Assembly: GCF_037038585.1 (NCBI RefSeq)
Contig: NC_092520.1
Coordinates: 192,676,604 to 192,740,603 of the forward strand
Direction: 5' to 3'
DNA: 64,000 nt
Origin: Patagioenas fasciata
Taxonomy: Eukaryota; Chordata; Aves; Columbiformes; Columbidae
Positions 10,443-23,900 of the stretch are shown here, piece by piece. Every line of letters begins with the position of its first letter. Position 1 is the stretch's first letter. The notes under the pieces were generated by a model. That model was not told where the DNA came from. It ran no database searches and was given only the letters and a program-made list of their open reading frames with translations. A program made the position numbers and the translations under genes.

Positions 10443-13400
10443 ATGATAACCAGTTTAGTAAGAAAACAAGAGTTCATGTAACCACAAATTCCTAGAGAAA
10501 ATTAAGGCTTAAATCTCCTAGGAAAGACAACTCATACCTAGGAGGTTCACCACAGAAATTCATTTTCCTAGGCAGAAGCTAAGTCCGGGCTCTCAATCAC
10601 GTTCCACAGAAGAGGTGACAGATTACTCTTTGGAAAGCTAATTGAAAAAATACCACATAACTACTACAGCAACGGGACTAGCAATGTAAGAAACAAAGAA
10701 GAGTGAGTGCATGAAGTGCCCTATATTTATAAAAGAGACTCTTTTCAAGTTCTTTAGAGAAACAGGAAAGACTCCTCTCCAGAAATGTTGTTGTAGATAT
10801 TCCTATTACTCTGGAGTCAATCCTAAATAACTATGGTTCAAAAGCAGTAGAACTGATAGGCTTCACTGTAGAACTGGTTTTCTGCTGCCTAGTGGCTTAT
10901 CATCTATCACATTGCTCATTATTACATCCCTGCATAACCAGGAGCAATCCTCCATGGAGTTCTTTGTGGTAGCAAATACAAGCAGAAATGCCAAATGAAG
11001 GACTGCAGCACATGAAAGGAGGTACTTGACCTGTTGTACTGGTTGGATTCAATTTGAAAAAAAGTAGCAGACTGGGTTGTGTTCTAATGCAAAATAAAGC
11101 ATAAAGTCCTGGAAAAGTCAAAACATAAGCTCCAACTTTACATTTTACTTTCAGTGTGTTTTTCGTCTACTAAGTTATCAGATATGTACACAGCTCTACT
11201 TCATTATCATGCTGAGGAGGAAATGACCCCTCCTTGGCCTCTTGATGACCTCTTTTTTTGTCTCTCTCTATTCTCTCTAATCTTGGGGAATTACATGCCT
11301 TCAGAGTTTCCTGGCTAAATCAGTCAAAAACATCAATATGGCAGTGCAAAGGAGAATCCTTGCAGAGGCCTCTGGGGTAGAGTTGTAGGGGTGTCTAGGT
11401 ACCTAAAGAGCAGCTAGATTATACGTGAGGCTTCCAAGAATTCCCTTATTTTCACTGATTTAAAGGAAAATTCTCTTCCCAGATTCCTTTGAAGATCTTG
11501 TATATTGTACCTGACTCCAAATGTAGTTAAGCACTTTTGAAAACCCTTTTAGATACTAGTTTGCTATTTTAGGCACTTAAATGGCTTTTTAAATCTTCTG
11601 CACCTCCAGGAAACTGTGAATGAAAGGAAGCAGAAAACAAGGGAAAATGCAGGCCAGGAACTCAAGGCTATTTCTAAAGGTTACTTAACATTCATTGTAT
11701 GCAGAGCCAGTGTGCTCATGTTGGATGTAGAAACGATGATAACCATTGATACCACTCGGTTTTAGCCATTCAAATTATCCATTTGTCTAGGCCGGTCTCT
11801 GTAGGTTGTCTTTATGAGCAATAATTTGAGGCAGCTTCCTCCAGAGGGTGGTTCAGAGGATCCTGACTGAGGTGTTCTGAACTACTCTGTGGAAGAGTGT
11901 TTTTCTTTCCAGTACAGGGAGTCTGTCTGGTTACTTTACTTAGCTGAATCAGGTACTGAAAGTTGGACAAAGTCAATAGACCCTGTATTTTTAGATATTA
12001 TGTAAGAATACCTGACTACTATTGTAACCATAGAAACCATTTGGGAAATTCCAATTGTGGGCAAAGCAAAGCAGCATAACATGGTGATTTTTGATATGTG
12101 ATTTAATTATTAAGGAACACTAGCATTATATTACCCATGAATATTACTGAAAGCATATTTTGATTTCCTCTCAAAATGACAAAGCTCCTTTCCTATTCCA
12201 TCACCATTCACTTTGCACTCTTTGTCCACATTTAGTTTATTTTAGGTTTTAGATAGGTTTTCCTGTGTGAAAATTCAGAGCTGACCATAGGGATACTTTC
12301 TTATGTGTAGAATACACAGAACTCTTTTGTGTTTCCACGGAAGTAACTATTTTATTTCTTCTTAATCTCAACTCTTTCACTACAAATGAATGGAAAATGT
12401 GGACGACATTTTAATTAAAAAGTAAAATGCAGAATGAACTGAAAAACTAATCTTGCTTCTACAGCTTTTGGCATGGTCTTCTGTACATCTCCAGAACCTC
12501 ATTACAGATAGAAGAAGTAAACAGCTTATGACTGAGCCTGTGTTTGCCCTTATTGAATTCCAGTATGTTTTTTTTGCAGTCAACATCTTGAAAGTGTAAC
12601 AATTGCAACATAACTAGAGAACTGGCTGAAAATTGAGGTAACCTAAGTTAATAATCTACTTTAATGTAGTTGGGATTTTTTGTGTAATGGTCGCGTTTCC
12701 CCTGAATAATTAAATATATTGTTAAGCAATAGGAAATGAGAGTTTTACAGAAATGTTAGTAATATATACATGGGTCCAGCTTTCCACTGATATCAGAATG
12801 GCTATTAAAATATTTCCAACAAACTGACAAAACTCCAAGAGGAGATAATTGATGGTATTATGTCTCGTAATACTCCAGTCGGTTTATTGGAATGTAGAAA
12901 AAGTAAGAAAAGACAGGTTCTGGTCCTTCCCCTGCCTTAGAGGAAGAACAGATTTGAAATCAGATCCTTCACTCTGGATCAATGGCTTAACTGCCCTTCC
13001 TTTCAGAAAATTTCAAATTAAGTTGGCATGAGATGTCTGACATAGAGCGCTGGACTATGCTGGAGATCAAAATGCAAAATAGAAGAGCTGAGTTCCTGTA
13101 TTCAAACACTAAATTTATTTTCATAATGTAGAAAAGCATTGCATTCGTAGATCCACCAGAGATTATCAGAGTCACTTACCTAGCCCCTCCAAAGAACAGG
13201 AAGGTAAGATGCATTTCAATTAGGTGGGTAACATGAGTGCTCCTTCTTCTGAATTGCTGGATGAGATGTATTAAATGCTGTTTCAATCCAAATAGCATTG
13301 GAACAACCAAAATTCTGTGTTTGATGGGAGATTTTTAGGCAAATTAGCCATTTGCTAAGGAAAAACATACCATTCAACTCCACTGTGGTTATCCAGTATC

Positions 13401-16400
13401 CTAAGACTACTAATTTGATATTTTCTAATATTGGTTAGCTGCCCTTTGTCTTGGGATAACTTTCACTGAGTAGTACAACTGTGAATTATGTAGACACAAA
13501 TGCAGTAACAAAGCTCTCTTGCTAATTATGATTGTTTCTTAGTAATTGTATGTATCATTCCTGTAATTATAATGTTGTTTATTATGTTAATTTACTACAG
13601 TGTTCCCATTAATTATTTTTAAATGTGATTAGACTACTTGCTATTTCTGACACTTGATGCAGTTAGGAATGATGTGGCCCACATTTTAATTAATTTGTTA
13701 ATGCTGCTCTTGTTTAGTATGTGCTATACTGTGTAGTACTTACTTTGTAAGCTTGGGTTTTTTTGTTTGTTTCTTCCTTCCTTGCCTTTTCTGGTGAAGT
13801 AGTTTTTTCTAAAGACGCAGCATAGAACAAAAGTATTTCTCAAGTTTCAAACAAACCAACAAAACCGTATGTGTGTATATATATGTGTGTGTGTATATAT
13901 TCCCCAATGTTCAGCTTTGTATTTCTATTATTAGATGGAGTCTAAAAGAAAAAAAAAAAAAACAAAAAAACAACCACAGAAATTATATATATAGATTTCT
14001 CTCTCATAAACCAGATGTAAATTGTAGAGTAACACCAGTATAAAATTACATACCAGTTCTTAAACATAAGATCTTATTCTCCAATTTAGAAAGGCTTATT
14101 AACTTCTCAGAAAAGATAGTGGAGACATTGTCAAGTGCTCTGCTGACTGATTTTCAGATAGCTGGGAAAACGAGTTAAAAGGACACATTGCCTAAAGGCA
14201 TTGCACTTTTCCATGCCTGATCCTGATTTCTGTTTTGGAAGTTACTTGGACAAGAAATACATTAAAAATAAGGAAAAAAAAAAAAAATCAACAAAGCTGG
14301 ACAAGTGCAAGAGGTGAATGACAGCTAAAAGTAATCTGAATGACTACAAATGGAAGTTTTAACGTATTTTACTAAGCACAAGATATCTCTGCTCTCAAAA
14401 TCCCCAGACCATCTCCATGGCAGGCCAACCTATTTAAGCAGAAAGGTCAGACTGTCAAAGAAACTAAACCACCTCACCAAGCTGTAGAGCAGATGATGAA
14501 ATAGAAGGTAATTTAATGAACTCCTCCAATCTCCCATCCTTCAATATTTCACACTTGGAGGTACTTTGGTTCTGCAGTTAGCAGTGCAACAGATATGACC
14601 TCACTGAGTTCCAGGCAAAAGTAATTATCCTGAAGAGAAATAAAGGCGGTAAAGCAAGCTTTAGCCCATTTGTACCATTAGAACAACTCTAGTTTCACAA
14701 AGAGTTGTCTTCCATAATCTGTTCACCTTTTCAGAAATGCCTGCTTTTTCCTTTAAAAACAATGACCTTTGATACCAGAGAATGTCTTTGCTGCTGACAC
14801 ACAGGGAAGAGGAGAGCCCTCAGGGGTGGAACCTTCAGGTTATTCCTCATTGTTTCGCTGGTCAGGGACTACATCTGGTCACTTGGGATGATGAGAATTG
14901 TGACTGGCATTTCCAGATACAGCTCAGAAGGAATCATGTTTCTAGCTGACTGGATATTTTCCCATAAAAAATGTACCAAAAAAAATGACAACTTTTTTTT
15001 TTTATATATAAAACTTGAGTTTGGTAACCAAAAATATGTACATATATACATGTGTATATATATATGTGTATATATATATATATTTTACTCTCTCTTGTGA
15101 ACTCTGATACATCTCATTTCCAGGTTAAAATGTTCCTTTTCACCAAAATTAAAACCAGTAAAAGTGCAACTATAAACTAAATTTTTATATGCTAGCTGCT
15201 TCCCAATTTAATAAGCATAGACATACTTGAAAAATTAAATGTGTTTCTGATTACAATACATTGTTACTCAATTAATATAATGACATTAACAGCAACTTAA
15301 GGTATATTATCTCACATGAACTAAGTGTTTGCTAGAATGCAATGTTTAGTGACTGTGGTGAAATAAAAACCATAGTTAGGAACTCATATTGCAAATACTC
15401 TCAGCCATCTCAGACAATGTTACAATTTCAGTTCTCTATATAATTTAAAATATTCAGAACTTTTACTGAAATCGTTGCAAGCACTTCTGACTGACTCTGC
15501 ATATTTTCTCCTGTTTATTGATTGTAGTTTTAGCAACTGTTGAATTGTTTTTTCAAAGTAAAAATATCATTAACACTATCCTTCAAAATATGAACTGGGA
15601 AAAAAAATAAGAACCATGGTATCTATTGTGTTCTCAACCTTCTGACAAGAACAAATCGTTCACACTACAGACATTTTGGTACCTTATGAAATGTGTAAAA
15701 TCTAGCATTCAGAAGAATGAAGAAGCAGCTGAGGCTTCATATACCCTTCTTCTAAAATATGTAATGTAATGTAATGTAATTCACAAAATTCATTAAGAAG
15801 ATGAAAGAAATGTTTGGGCTTTCTTAAAATAGAGACGGTCAAGATGTAATTAGAGGTGAACAAAATCAATAAAAGACAGTGGTTTTATTATTTTATGTAT
15901 TAATGTACATTGGGACTCTGATCATAAAAATGTAGTGGACAAGCATATATGAAAAGGAAACAACCGTAATCAGAAATTGTAGTATTCTCAAGGTCAGAGT
16001 CACTAAAAAACTTAAAAACTTTAAGTTATATGCCTTAAAGCTGCACAGGCCTTGAAGTACAATGGGATGTCCTAGTTTCCAGTAGTGCCCATGAAGAGAG
16101 CTAGAGCTTCATCTCATGAGAATAAAAATTGACTTTTTGAAGATGAACCAGGCTGCAACTCATGTCTGTCTATTCCTTCGTCTTCTTCTGCTGACAGATC
16201 TGTCCATGAAACAGATGGATCTGTCAAGAAGTTTATAGCCAAGTATTTTAAAACCAACTGAAGCACAAGATGGGTATGCTGCACCAGTCTGGCCTTAGAA
16301 ACTCCGCTTTTCCTAATCCCTAACCTAAAGAAATAAATTATAGTTTGCTTTAACTGTGGCAGTTCCAGAGGGTACTTCAGAGGGCAAACAGGTAAGGATA

Positions 16401-17534
16401 GCAATGCTATTATCCACTTCAGGGCAAGCCATTCCCACTTGCAGAAATAGAGTGTATCGTTATCAGTCTGCATTCTTCTTTTCATGTAATATCTCAGCTG
16501 TAGTAACTCTCTTCAGGGAAACAGGATATTCAATTAGCAGATTAAATTTTCTCACTTGCAGGGAACGGGGGAGGGAATTAGGCTACCTGTGCTTGCCTAA
16601 CATAATGCATTGCCTGTGAGTTCAAAAGTTGTTTATAGGCCAGACTGACCACTCCTGCTGAATACTTTATGAGACACAGTGATTCTGCAACCATTTTAGG
16701 TTCCTGTATTAACTTACGCTCAGTACAATATCTTCATGCTGCTTATTAGTTTTCCTTGGATTCTGCCTATAGACACATATTTCCAGAGTCTTCACAGCAC
16801 GTTACAAGATGTTGTGCGTTCCTAAACAGTGGGAAATGCTATTATTCAAACAATGTTGTAGTATCCAAAACAACCAGGCCACAGGGCAACCACACATAGA
16901 AGGGAGAAAGGTGGTCTTGTAACAAAGACTCTGTTTCATTCAACCTGAGTGCTGATGTAATCTACACAAGGGGACTGGGAAGTCTGCAAGAAGTAGGGCA
17001 AAATGAAAGTGAATGCCAGCTGTCCCAGCTGGACATGATAAAGCCTTTGAATGATGGAAAATTGAGTTTTGCATGGCACCTTGAGTGACTAATGCGGTAC
17101 ATGAGTATGGGGGTATGGGAGCATGGGAGTATTGAAGTAGAGAGGAAAGCAGAAGAAAGAAGATCATGACATGAAAAAAAAAAAAGGAATCCCAGAAGAA
17201 CTGGATTCCCATATGTCAGCCCGTAAGATCAGATCACACCTAATTGGAAAGTCATCTGGGAACACGTAGAGTTTATTTGGCATGTCCTGTAGCTGTTGAT
17301 ATGTCACACAGTCACATCTCAGTCACATTGTAAGTGACCGATAGTACAGTCCATTGTTAGATTCACTCTGTATGCTGAAATACCAGAGGAATCAAAAGCA
17401 ACTCTTGCTTCCAGCATAGAACTCCTTTGTCACTGGTGGTCTGTAAGAATGGACTGGTGAGCAGGCAGCACCCCTTCCCATAGCTGGCTGCTCTGACAAT
17501 GTTGCTTAAGGCAGGGCAGACTTCTGAAAGGACT
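10443..17534. other. Long intergenic stretch, no gene seen
   Basis: Seven kilobases of AT-rich DNA without recognised genes. It contains alternating TG/TA dinucleotide runs at 13866-13901 and 15041-15084, an A-rich run near 13948-13971, and four TGTAA units at 15760-15780. A block at 13490-13700 is dense in TAAT-type motifs (see findings). The 123-codon ORF at 16114-16485 has no recognisable domain. Confidence 0.55.
15041..15084. repeat. TATATG/TA dinucleotide repeat
   Basis: Alternating purine-pyrimidine sequence of TA and TG steps. It is a probable length-variable microsatellite. Confidence 0.85.
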
Positions 17535-18277
17535 TCACAGAATCACAGAATATTAGGGATTGGAAGGGACCTCAAAAGATCATCTAGTCCAATCACCCTG
17601 CCAGAGCAAGAACACCTAGATGAGGCTACACAGGAATGTGTCCAGGTGGGTTTTGAATGTCTCCAGAGAAGGAGACTCCACAACTCCCCTGGGCAGCCTG
17701 TTCCAGTGTTCTGTCACCCTCATCGAGATGAAGTTTCTTCTCCAATTTAAGTGGAACCTTTTGTGTTCCAGTTTATACCCATTACCCCTTGTCTTACCAT
17801 TGGTTGTCACCGAGAAGAGCCTGGCTCCATCCTCCTGACACTCACCCTTTATATATTTATAAACATTAATGAGGTCATCCCTCAGTCTCCTCTTCTCCAA
17901 ACTAAAGAGACCCAGCTCCCTCAGTCTTTCCTCATAAGGGAGGTGCTCCACTCCCTTCATCATCTTTGTTGCCCTGCACTGGACTCTCTCCAGCAGTTCC
18001 CTGTCCCTCTTGAACTGAGGGGCCCAAATGTGGTCTCACTAGGGCAGAGTAGAGGGGAAGGAGAACCTCTCTCGATCTACTAACCACCCCCCTTCTAATA
18101 CACCCCAGGATGCCAATGGCCTTCTTGGCCACAAGGGCACAGTGCTGGCTCATGGTCATCCTGCTGTCCACCAGGACCCCCAGGTCCCTTTCCCCTATGC
18201 TGCTCTCTAATAGGTCATTCCCCAACTTATACTGGAACCTGGGGTTGTTCCTACCCAGGTGCAATACTCCACACTTT
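17535..18277 (-). mobile_element. CR1 LINE, 5'-truncated, decayed ORF2
   Basis: This is a minus-strand CR1 copy of about 740 bp with its tail at 17535-17552. Frames at 17932-18264 and 17616-17963 carry the C-terminal ORF2 signatures ([43 protein letters not shown]; then [20 protein letters not shown] and [12 protein letters not shown]). They are in different frames, so a small indel lies between them. It is the same subfamily as the copy at 1411-2735, in the same orientation, but shorter at the 5' end. Confidence 0.95.
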
Positions 18278-19928
18278 TGTGTATCTAGTGATGGTACACT
18301 GACATCAGATCTCTCAGCTTGCTGTTTGATTAGGACAGTTTTCAGGATAGAAAATTTTTGTCAGTGTGCCTTTTTGTCATAAGCTGAGATTAACTGCTAC
18401 AATAAGCCTATGAGTACGGTGCTAGATATATCAGGCTGTGTTTCACAAGATTTTCTTCCATCTTTATGTTGCTAGTATCTTCATGGTTTTAATTACCAGA
18501 CTCAGCTGTATTGAAAGCAAGATTAGGCCAGTTTAAGTGACTAATTTGTCACAGAAATCTTACAAAACTATAGATGCTAAAGAATAAAATGCCTCTTAAA
18601 AGTCAAATTCATTGTGGCATATAAAACAGAAGAAAATTACACACAACACTCTATTTATGCTATTGCAGCAAGAACATTGGTAGACAATGAGGAACATTGA
18701 ATATGATGAATATATTGGGGAATTTTTCTTTAATGGGCAAAAGAATTGTATTATTCACATAGCTCCCACAGACACACAGAGTGTGTTCTCAGAAAGGTTT
18801 TCAGGAAAAGCAGTAGTAGAATTTTCACTTCACTTTTAAAAAATCATTTTCTCACTGTTGGTGTACTTCATCTGGAGTATGGAGTTTTGGTATGCAAATC
18901 AACATTATATAGCCTATAACTGATCTCTTTATAACAATAGCAATGTCTTTATCAATTGGCAAAGAGTAGGTTCCTTCAGCCCACTCTCCCTCTGGGCTCT
19001 AAAGCATCATAACTATCATTTCAACAGGTGGAATGGAGACTTGCTCCCTCTTGTGTTACCTTGTTACTTTGTGTTTAAAACACTTGAAAACTGGAAAGTG
19101 TACTAACTTTTAAGCTACTGTATAAAACCCCATCACTTTCATTCACCAAGAACTATGCTTATCCCAAGACAAGTCTTTGCACAGTGAGTCAGGAGGAGTG
19201 GGTCCTGACAAAGCTGCTGAAGCAGAGAAGGTGTTTCTCTCTGGCTGGGTCTAAGCACCTCCCTGATCTGCATGCAAAAACCATGAATCATTTGTACTAG
19301 CATCTGGAATGACCAGGGAAGATAAAGAACCTCTTTCAGCCCCATGCTGTGACAGTGAGCACCTGGAGCTGGCTGGGCTCAGGCCACTGAGGTCAGCCAA
19401 GGAGGTACAAGAGGCTGGTCTGAATGTGGGTATAGTGCCTGATACACCACTCTGGATTCCTTGATGGGATGGATGATGTTGCATTTTGTGCATCCTATCA
19501 AAGAAGTATGTAGCGAGGTAACACAGATCATTGATCAGTATTTGTACCAATTAACCGGAGAAATTTCTGGAGGGCGGGAAAGATTGTATCATTCTTTAAA
19601 GCAAATAAATATGACCAGTAAAGGAAAAAGGATGCACAGGGTACATTGGAAAGAGCAAGAAGGAAAGTACAAGCAAGGAGAAACGACTCTAGGATGTAAA
19701 AAAAAAAAAAAAAAAGAGCTTTTGATAGTTAGCAAAATTCCCAACACTTGTTAAAGCAAAAGAAAGACATTTATTCTAGAGACCTATATCTGACTGGGTA
19801 GATTTACTTTTAAGCCAGGAAGACTGTAGGGAAGACCTCACTCTTCCAGAACATGTTGAGTAAATTTGTCTTAAAACCTTTTATGTAAATAGTCTTACCA
19901 ACCGGACCTGAGTTTTTTCTGTTTAAAT
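18278..19928. other. Intergenic sequence, no gene seen
   Basis: Unique DNA with an 18-A run at 19698-19715. The overlapping ORFs at 19251-19754 on both strands look like chance frames. Confidence 0.5.
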
Positions 19929-20213
19929 TGTTGTGGTTTAGCCACAGCCAGCAACTAGGACCACGTGTCTTCTCCCTCACTCCTCTCACTCCCTGATGGG
20001 ATGAGGGGGGAAATTGAAAAAGACAAAAGGCAAAATTTGTGGGTTGGTATAAAACCAGTTTTTAACAGGACAGCAAAAGGGAAAATATATACAATAAAAA
20101 TAATAACAATAAAACAATATACAAAGAAAGGAATACACAGTGCAATCGCTCAACAACACAGAAAAATGATGTTCAGCCCACTCTCAAGCACCGATTGTGA
20201 ACATCCATCTTGT
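19929..20213 (+). mobile_element. ERVL-type LTR, 5' portion
   Basis: The sequence starts with TGTTGTGGTTTAGCC and continues with AGCCAGCAACTAGG, a pyrimidine-rich CTCACTCC segment, GTGGGTTGGTATAAAACCAG, an AATAAAAATAATAAC-type A/T-rich stretch and GTGCAATCGCTCAAC. From memory these are, in order, the features of the 5' half of the bird ERVL-type LTR whose 3' half is seen at 6920-7200. The copy stops where the ERVK-like LTR begins, and I do not see its remainder beyond 20959. No coding region is attached. Confidence 0.7.
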
Positions 20214-20959
20214 ACAGACAATTCCAGAAGAGTGGAGACCCAGACCACAGTTTGCATTCAAAGAGATGTGTCATGGAGGGACCCTGAAGTTAGTTTTTGG
20301 CAGACAACAAGGCATTTATTCCGTCCGTGAAAGTCCAGGAAAACAACCAATTAGAAACGGGGTTTATACAATCAGCACTCTGCTAACATAAAATACAGAT
20401 TCAGATATCAACTTAGGATATTATTGGGGTACAGTAAATAAGAATAATGGAGATCCACAGTGTGCATACACGTGGCTTATCAAAAACAATGTCAGAGCCA
20501 TCCCTGACTCCAGGAAAAATACACCCACGTGTCTAGTGAGGAATTATATTAAGGATATACACTTGCCTGAGTCTGGCAAGGAATTATTAAAGAAAATACA
20601 TGTGCCTATATTTAAGCACAGAATACACTCACTGGTCCAGCGAGGAAAATACTGAGTTATCACTCACCCACAGGTGGAGATGAGACAGTTCCATTTTTTG
20701 GGCGGTTACCTTAGACGGCATCCCAGTCCCGGGAGGACTCTCGGCAGCAGCATTTGGCCCGCACTTTGAGAGGACCACACAAAAAGCAGCCTCGGCAGGA
20801 AGTCCCATTTTATAGTCTGGTCAGATCCAGCTGTGGGCAGTCTAGAAGGTTCGCGGTTTCTCTGCACCCCCTTATATGGCTACATGCACCTCTGCACCCC
20901 CCTACTGTGGCTATGTGTGCCCCCTCCTCTCTCCTAACGACTCTGGCCTGGGTCTCACA
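20214..20959 (-). mobile_element. ERVK-like solo LTR, antisense
   Basis: Read on the minus strand this is a near-complete LTR. Its 5' end TGTGAGACCC is at 20959. A TATA box TATAAAAT lies at 20814-20807, and a polyadenylation signal AATAAA at 20320-20315 within GGAATAAATGCC. The end is about 100 bp further on, near 20214. The U3, TATA and poly(A) order is that of an LTR, and the starting bases resemble bird ERVK-type LTRs. There is no gag, pol or env sequence next to it, so it is a solo LTR left by recombination. The 3' CA end and the flanking duplication could not be fixed; no copy of the ATAAA following 20959 is seen at the other side. Confidence 0.72.
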
Positions 20960-23900
20960 ATAAAAGCCATTAACTTGCCCCATTGCAGGATATATAATTT
21001 ACTAAAAGTGGAGAACTGAATACAAGGAGGAGGAAAATACTTCAAAAGAGTTATCTTTCAAGCCCTGGGGCAAACAAAGCACTATTAGATCACACTAAGT
21101 GATTAATAGTAACTGTAAGGGAAGGCAACCTACTAAAGTGATCACATAAAAGATCTTATATTTCTGCCTTTTATCACCTTTTACTATCTAATAATCTGAA
21201 ATACATGAGTGAAGAATTTCCCTTCTCCAGTAGGTAAATTCTTCTGATGTATCACTTTCTGAAAATTCAAGAGTATCAAAGTTCCACTGTTCATCTGTGG
21301 AAAAGCACAGACAGACTACAAATGGAAAGAGGGCTTGAAGGTACAAGACAGAAAATGCAAACAGCGTGAAAAACAGAATTTTTATCCCACTTAGTTTGAT
21401 GGTAATTTAAATTTCCAGGTGTACCTTTTTGGGCCTGTGTTGCCTTCAAATAACACAAATGACCTACAAAGCAGCACTACAAGTCTGCTGATAATGCAGA
21501 AGTCCTTGAGACTGAGTGCTCCCTTACTTCAGTGAGCAAAACTAAAAGGCAGTAATAAATAGCCTGATGAGGCATGTCATACTAAAGTAATGAACATCAG
21601 GTTTAAAATTGAACAAGCAGACATCTGTAATGTGTCTAAAACCAAAAACAAACCTCACGCATGCCCTTATATTGTTGAACACATGAGGGAATGCACAAAA
21701 GCTCCCTCAGAAGTGAAAAAGCCTTGTACTCCAGGACAGTAAGTCATGCTGGAGATAATTTAATTCTGTACATGCAAAAGAACTATTTTATTTATTCATT
21801 CATAGATTCATTAATATATTTATTTATTTTGGTATGCATAGTCCCAAGGTTTATTGCAACCCAAATTCCTGCAGCTCTGATAGACACAGACTGGAGTCAT
21901 TTCTGTCATTGCTTGAGAGAGAAGACCTCCTCTAAATGCTTCTCTTCCTAGTTAATTGGGTAGAGAGTAGGGAGAAGATTAATCAGGTAATTATTCTTGT
22001 CTTCTGTGAAGCTGAAGGAAAGACACCTTTCCGACCTCTTGCCAGTAGAGCTGGGTTATGACATCCTTGATGTATACTTCAGCTGCTGTCACAAAAGTTA
22101 GCATAAAAACACATATGCTTCAACCCTCAAGTGGCTAGAGTATTTTACTGCTGTAAAAATCATAAACGAGTACCCCATTTTCTATGTTTGGTTTCTTTAT
22201 TTTTTAGGAGGATAGGGGACAGGATAGTCAGACATGTTGTTTTAAGATTTTCATTTCTGTTCCAAAGAGCATATTATTTCAACAAAGTGACAGAGCTCTT
22301 GTACTTTTATATTTCCTGAGCAAATAGTTGCCCTGTGAAGTGTCACATCAGCTTGTGTCGGTCACATTGCCTTGCTTAATAGTAAAATGAATAGGTTTCA
22401 ACTGCAGCAGAAAGTCTTGAAGGGTTGTAAAAACAGCCTTGATGTAACAATGAACTTATCCTTTACAAATACCTACAAAGAAACAAATTAGGGAGGCTAA
22501 TGTTCTTGCAAACAGAAGATGCACCTGTTCCCCATCACCAAAGATAGTTTCCACATGAGTCATAGTTTCAAGTATGATTCTCTAACCACTTGGCTTTAGG
22601 TCACAAATCTGCAAAGCATATTATCTCTGAGTCATTTTGTAAGATCATCTATCAAGAAGATGGGTATAAGTATGTGTGTGTGTAAGAACTAAAAGCATTA
22701 AAATATTTCGCATAGTATTGTTCTTACTTCTAATGAAAGAGTTACTGATGTGATGAATTTAGAAATAATATGTGTTAAAGTGCCCTGACAAACACTTTGG
22801 AAGCAGGGACTAAATCACCCACTATGAAGCAATTTACTGCCTTACACACTGTACGCAGACTCTCAGAGTACTTCCAGAAAGCTGCATCTGAAACTTTCCC
22901 CGTGCAAATTATCAAGCACTAGCTAAATTGTGTATTATATGACCACAGAATGAGACCTGTGGATAAAGAGTAAAGTGAAATACAGTTTATTTTCTTTTGC
23001 TTTGAAACCAAATCATGGCCCCGGCTCACTTTTTTAAAGAGCAGTCTTACCCTCAGATTGGGACTTGCATGACAGTGTGGACATGTACACTGAAGCTAAT
23101 CATGTCGATTCCTTCATAGTCAAAGGAGACAAATACATAAAAGTCTTCTAACCTTTTTGAGGTGTCTTCTTTAAGATGAGATGGATTAGATCAAAAGTCC
23201 TCTTCCTCTCCATTAACTAATAGAACAAACCTAGTATGACTAGTTCAGAGGTAGATAGTCACATAGTCAATATCTGAAGTTAGATGAGACTGTCCCATCT
23301 TAAATTCCTGGAGAGAGTTCGCAGTATGGATTGTAGGTATAGAAAATTCACTATGGTCAAATAATATACAGTTTCTGGAATATTTAAGGTGTACTTATAT
23401 TTCAGGAAATGCCAAGTGTTCTCCTGTCTTTAATTTTGTAGATCAGAATAATTAAAGTTACCTTGGGCATGGACTCCAGAACATGCAGTAGACTGAGACC
23501 TTAAGTGTATAATGCAGAGCTGTGGATTTTACTTGAAGGGCCAGACACCTACATTGCCTTTTGAATTTGCTAAAGCTTTTCAATTTCCTCTGAAAAAAAA
23601 CCAGTATTCAGAGGACAACCTTGCTCTAAACAAACACAATATATGATATCTAAGCCTTACTATTGTCTTTGATACGTCAATGAGCAGGACTAGACTTTTC
23701 TAGCCTTCAGTACCGTGTCACTTACCAGCAGATCTAATAACAAGGCTGAACTGCTTAGAAGGTTGAAAATGTTTTGCTAAATTACAGTCAAATACATCTA
23801 GACCTTCTGTGATGAAGGCCAAATAATTGTTGCTATTATATATTATGAAAATATATCTGGCTCATGGATTTTGCTCCACTTTTAGCATGTTATGCCTTTG

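Noticed and set aside
13029-13130. tRNA-like words (TAGAGCGCTGGACT followed by a GTTC-like stretch)
   Set aside because: The A-box fit and the stems do not fold into a cloverleaf and the B box is missing. Too weak to call a tRNA or SINE.
16114-16485. 123-codon minus-strand ORF
   Set aside because: No domain, no splice signals that I could pair with another exon, and an overlapping frame on the other strand of similar quality. A chance ORF is more likely.
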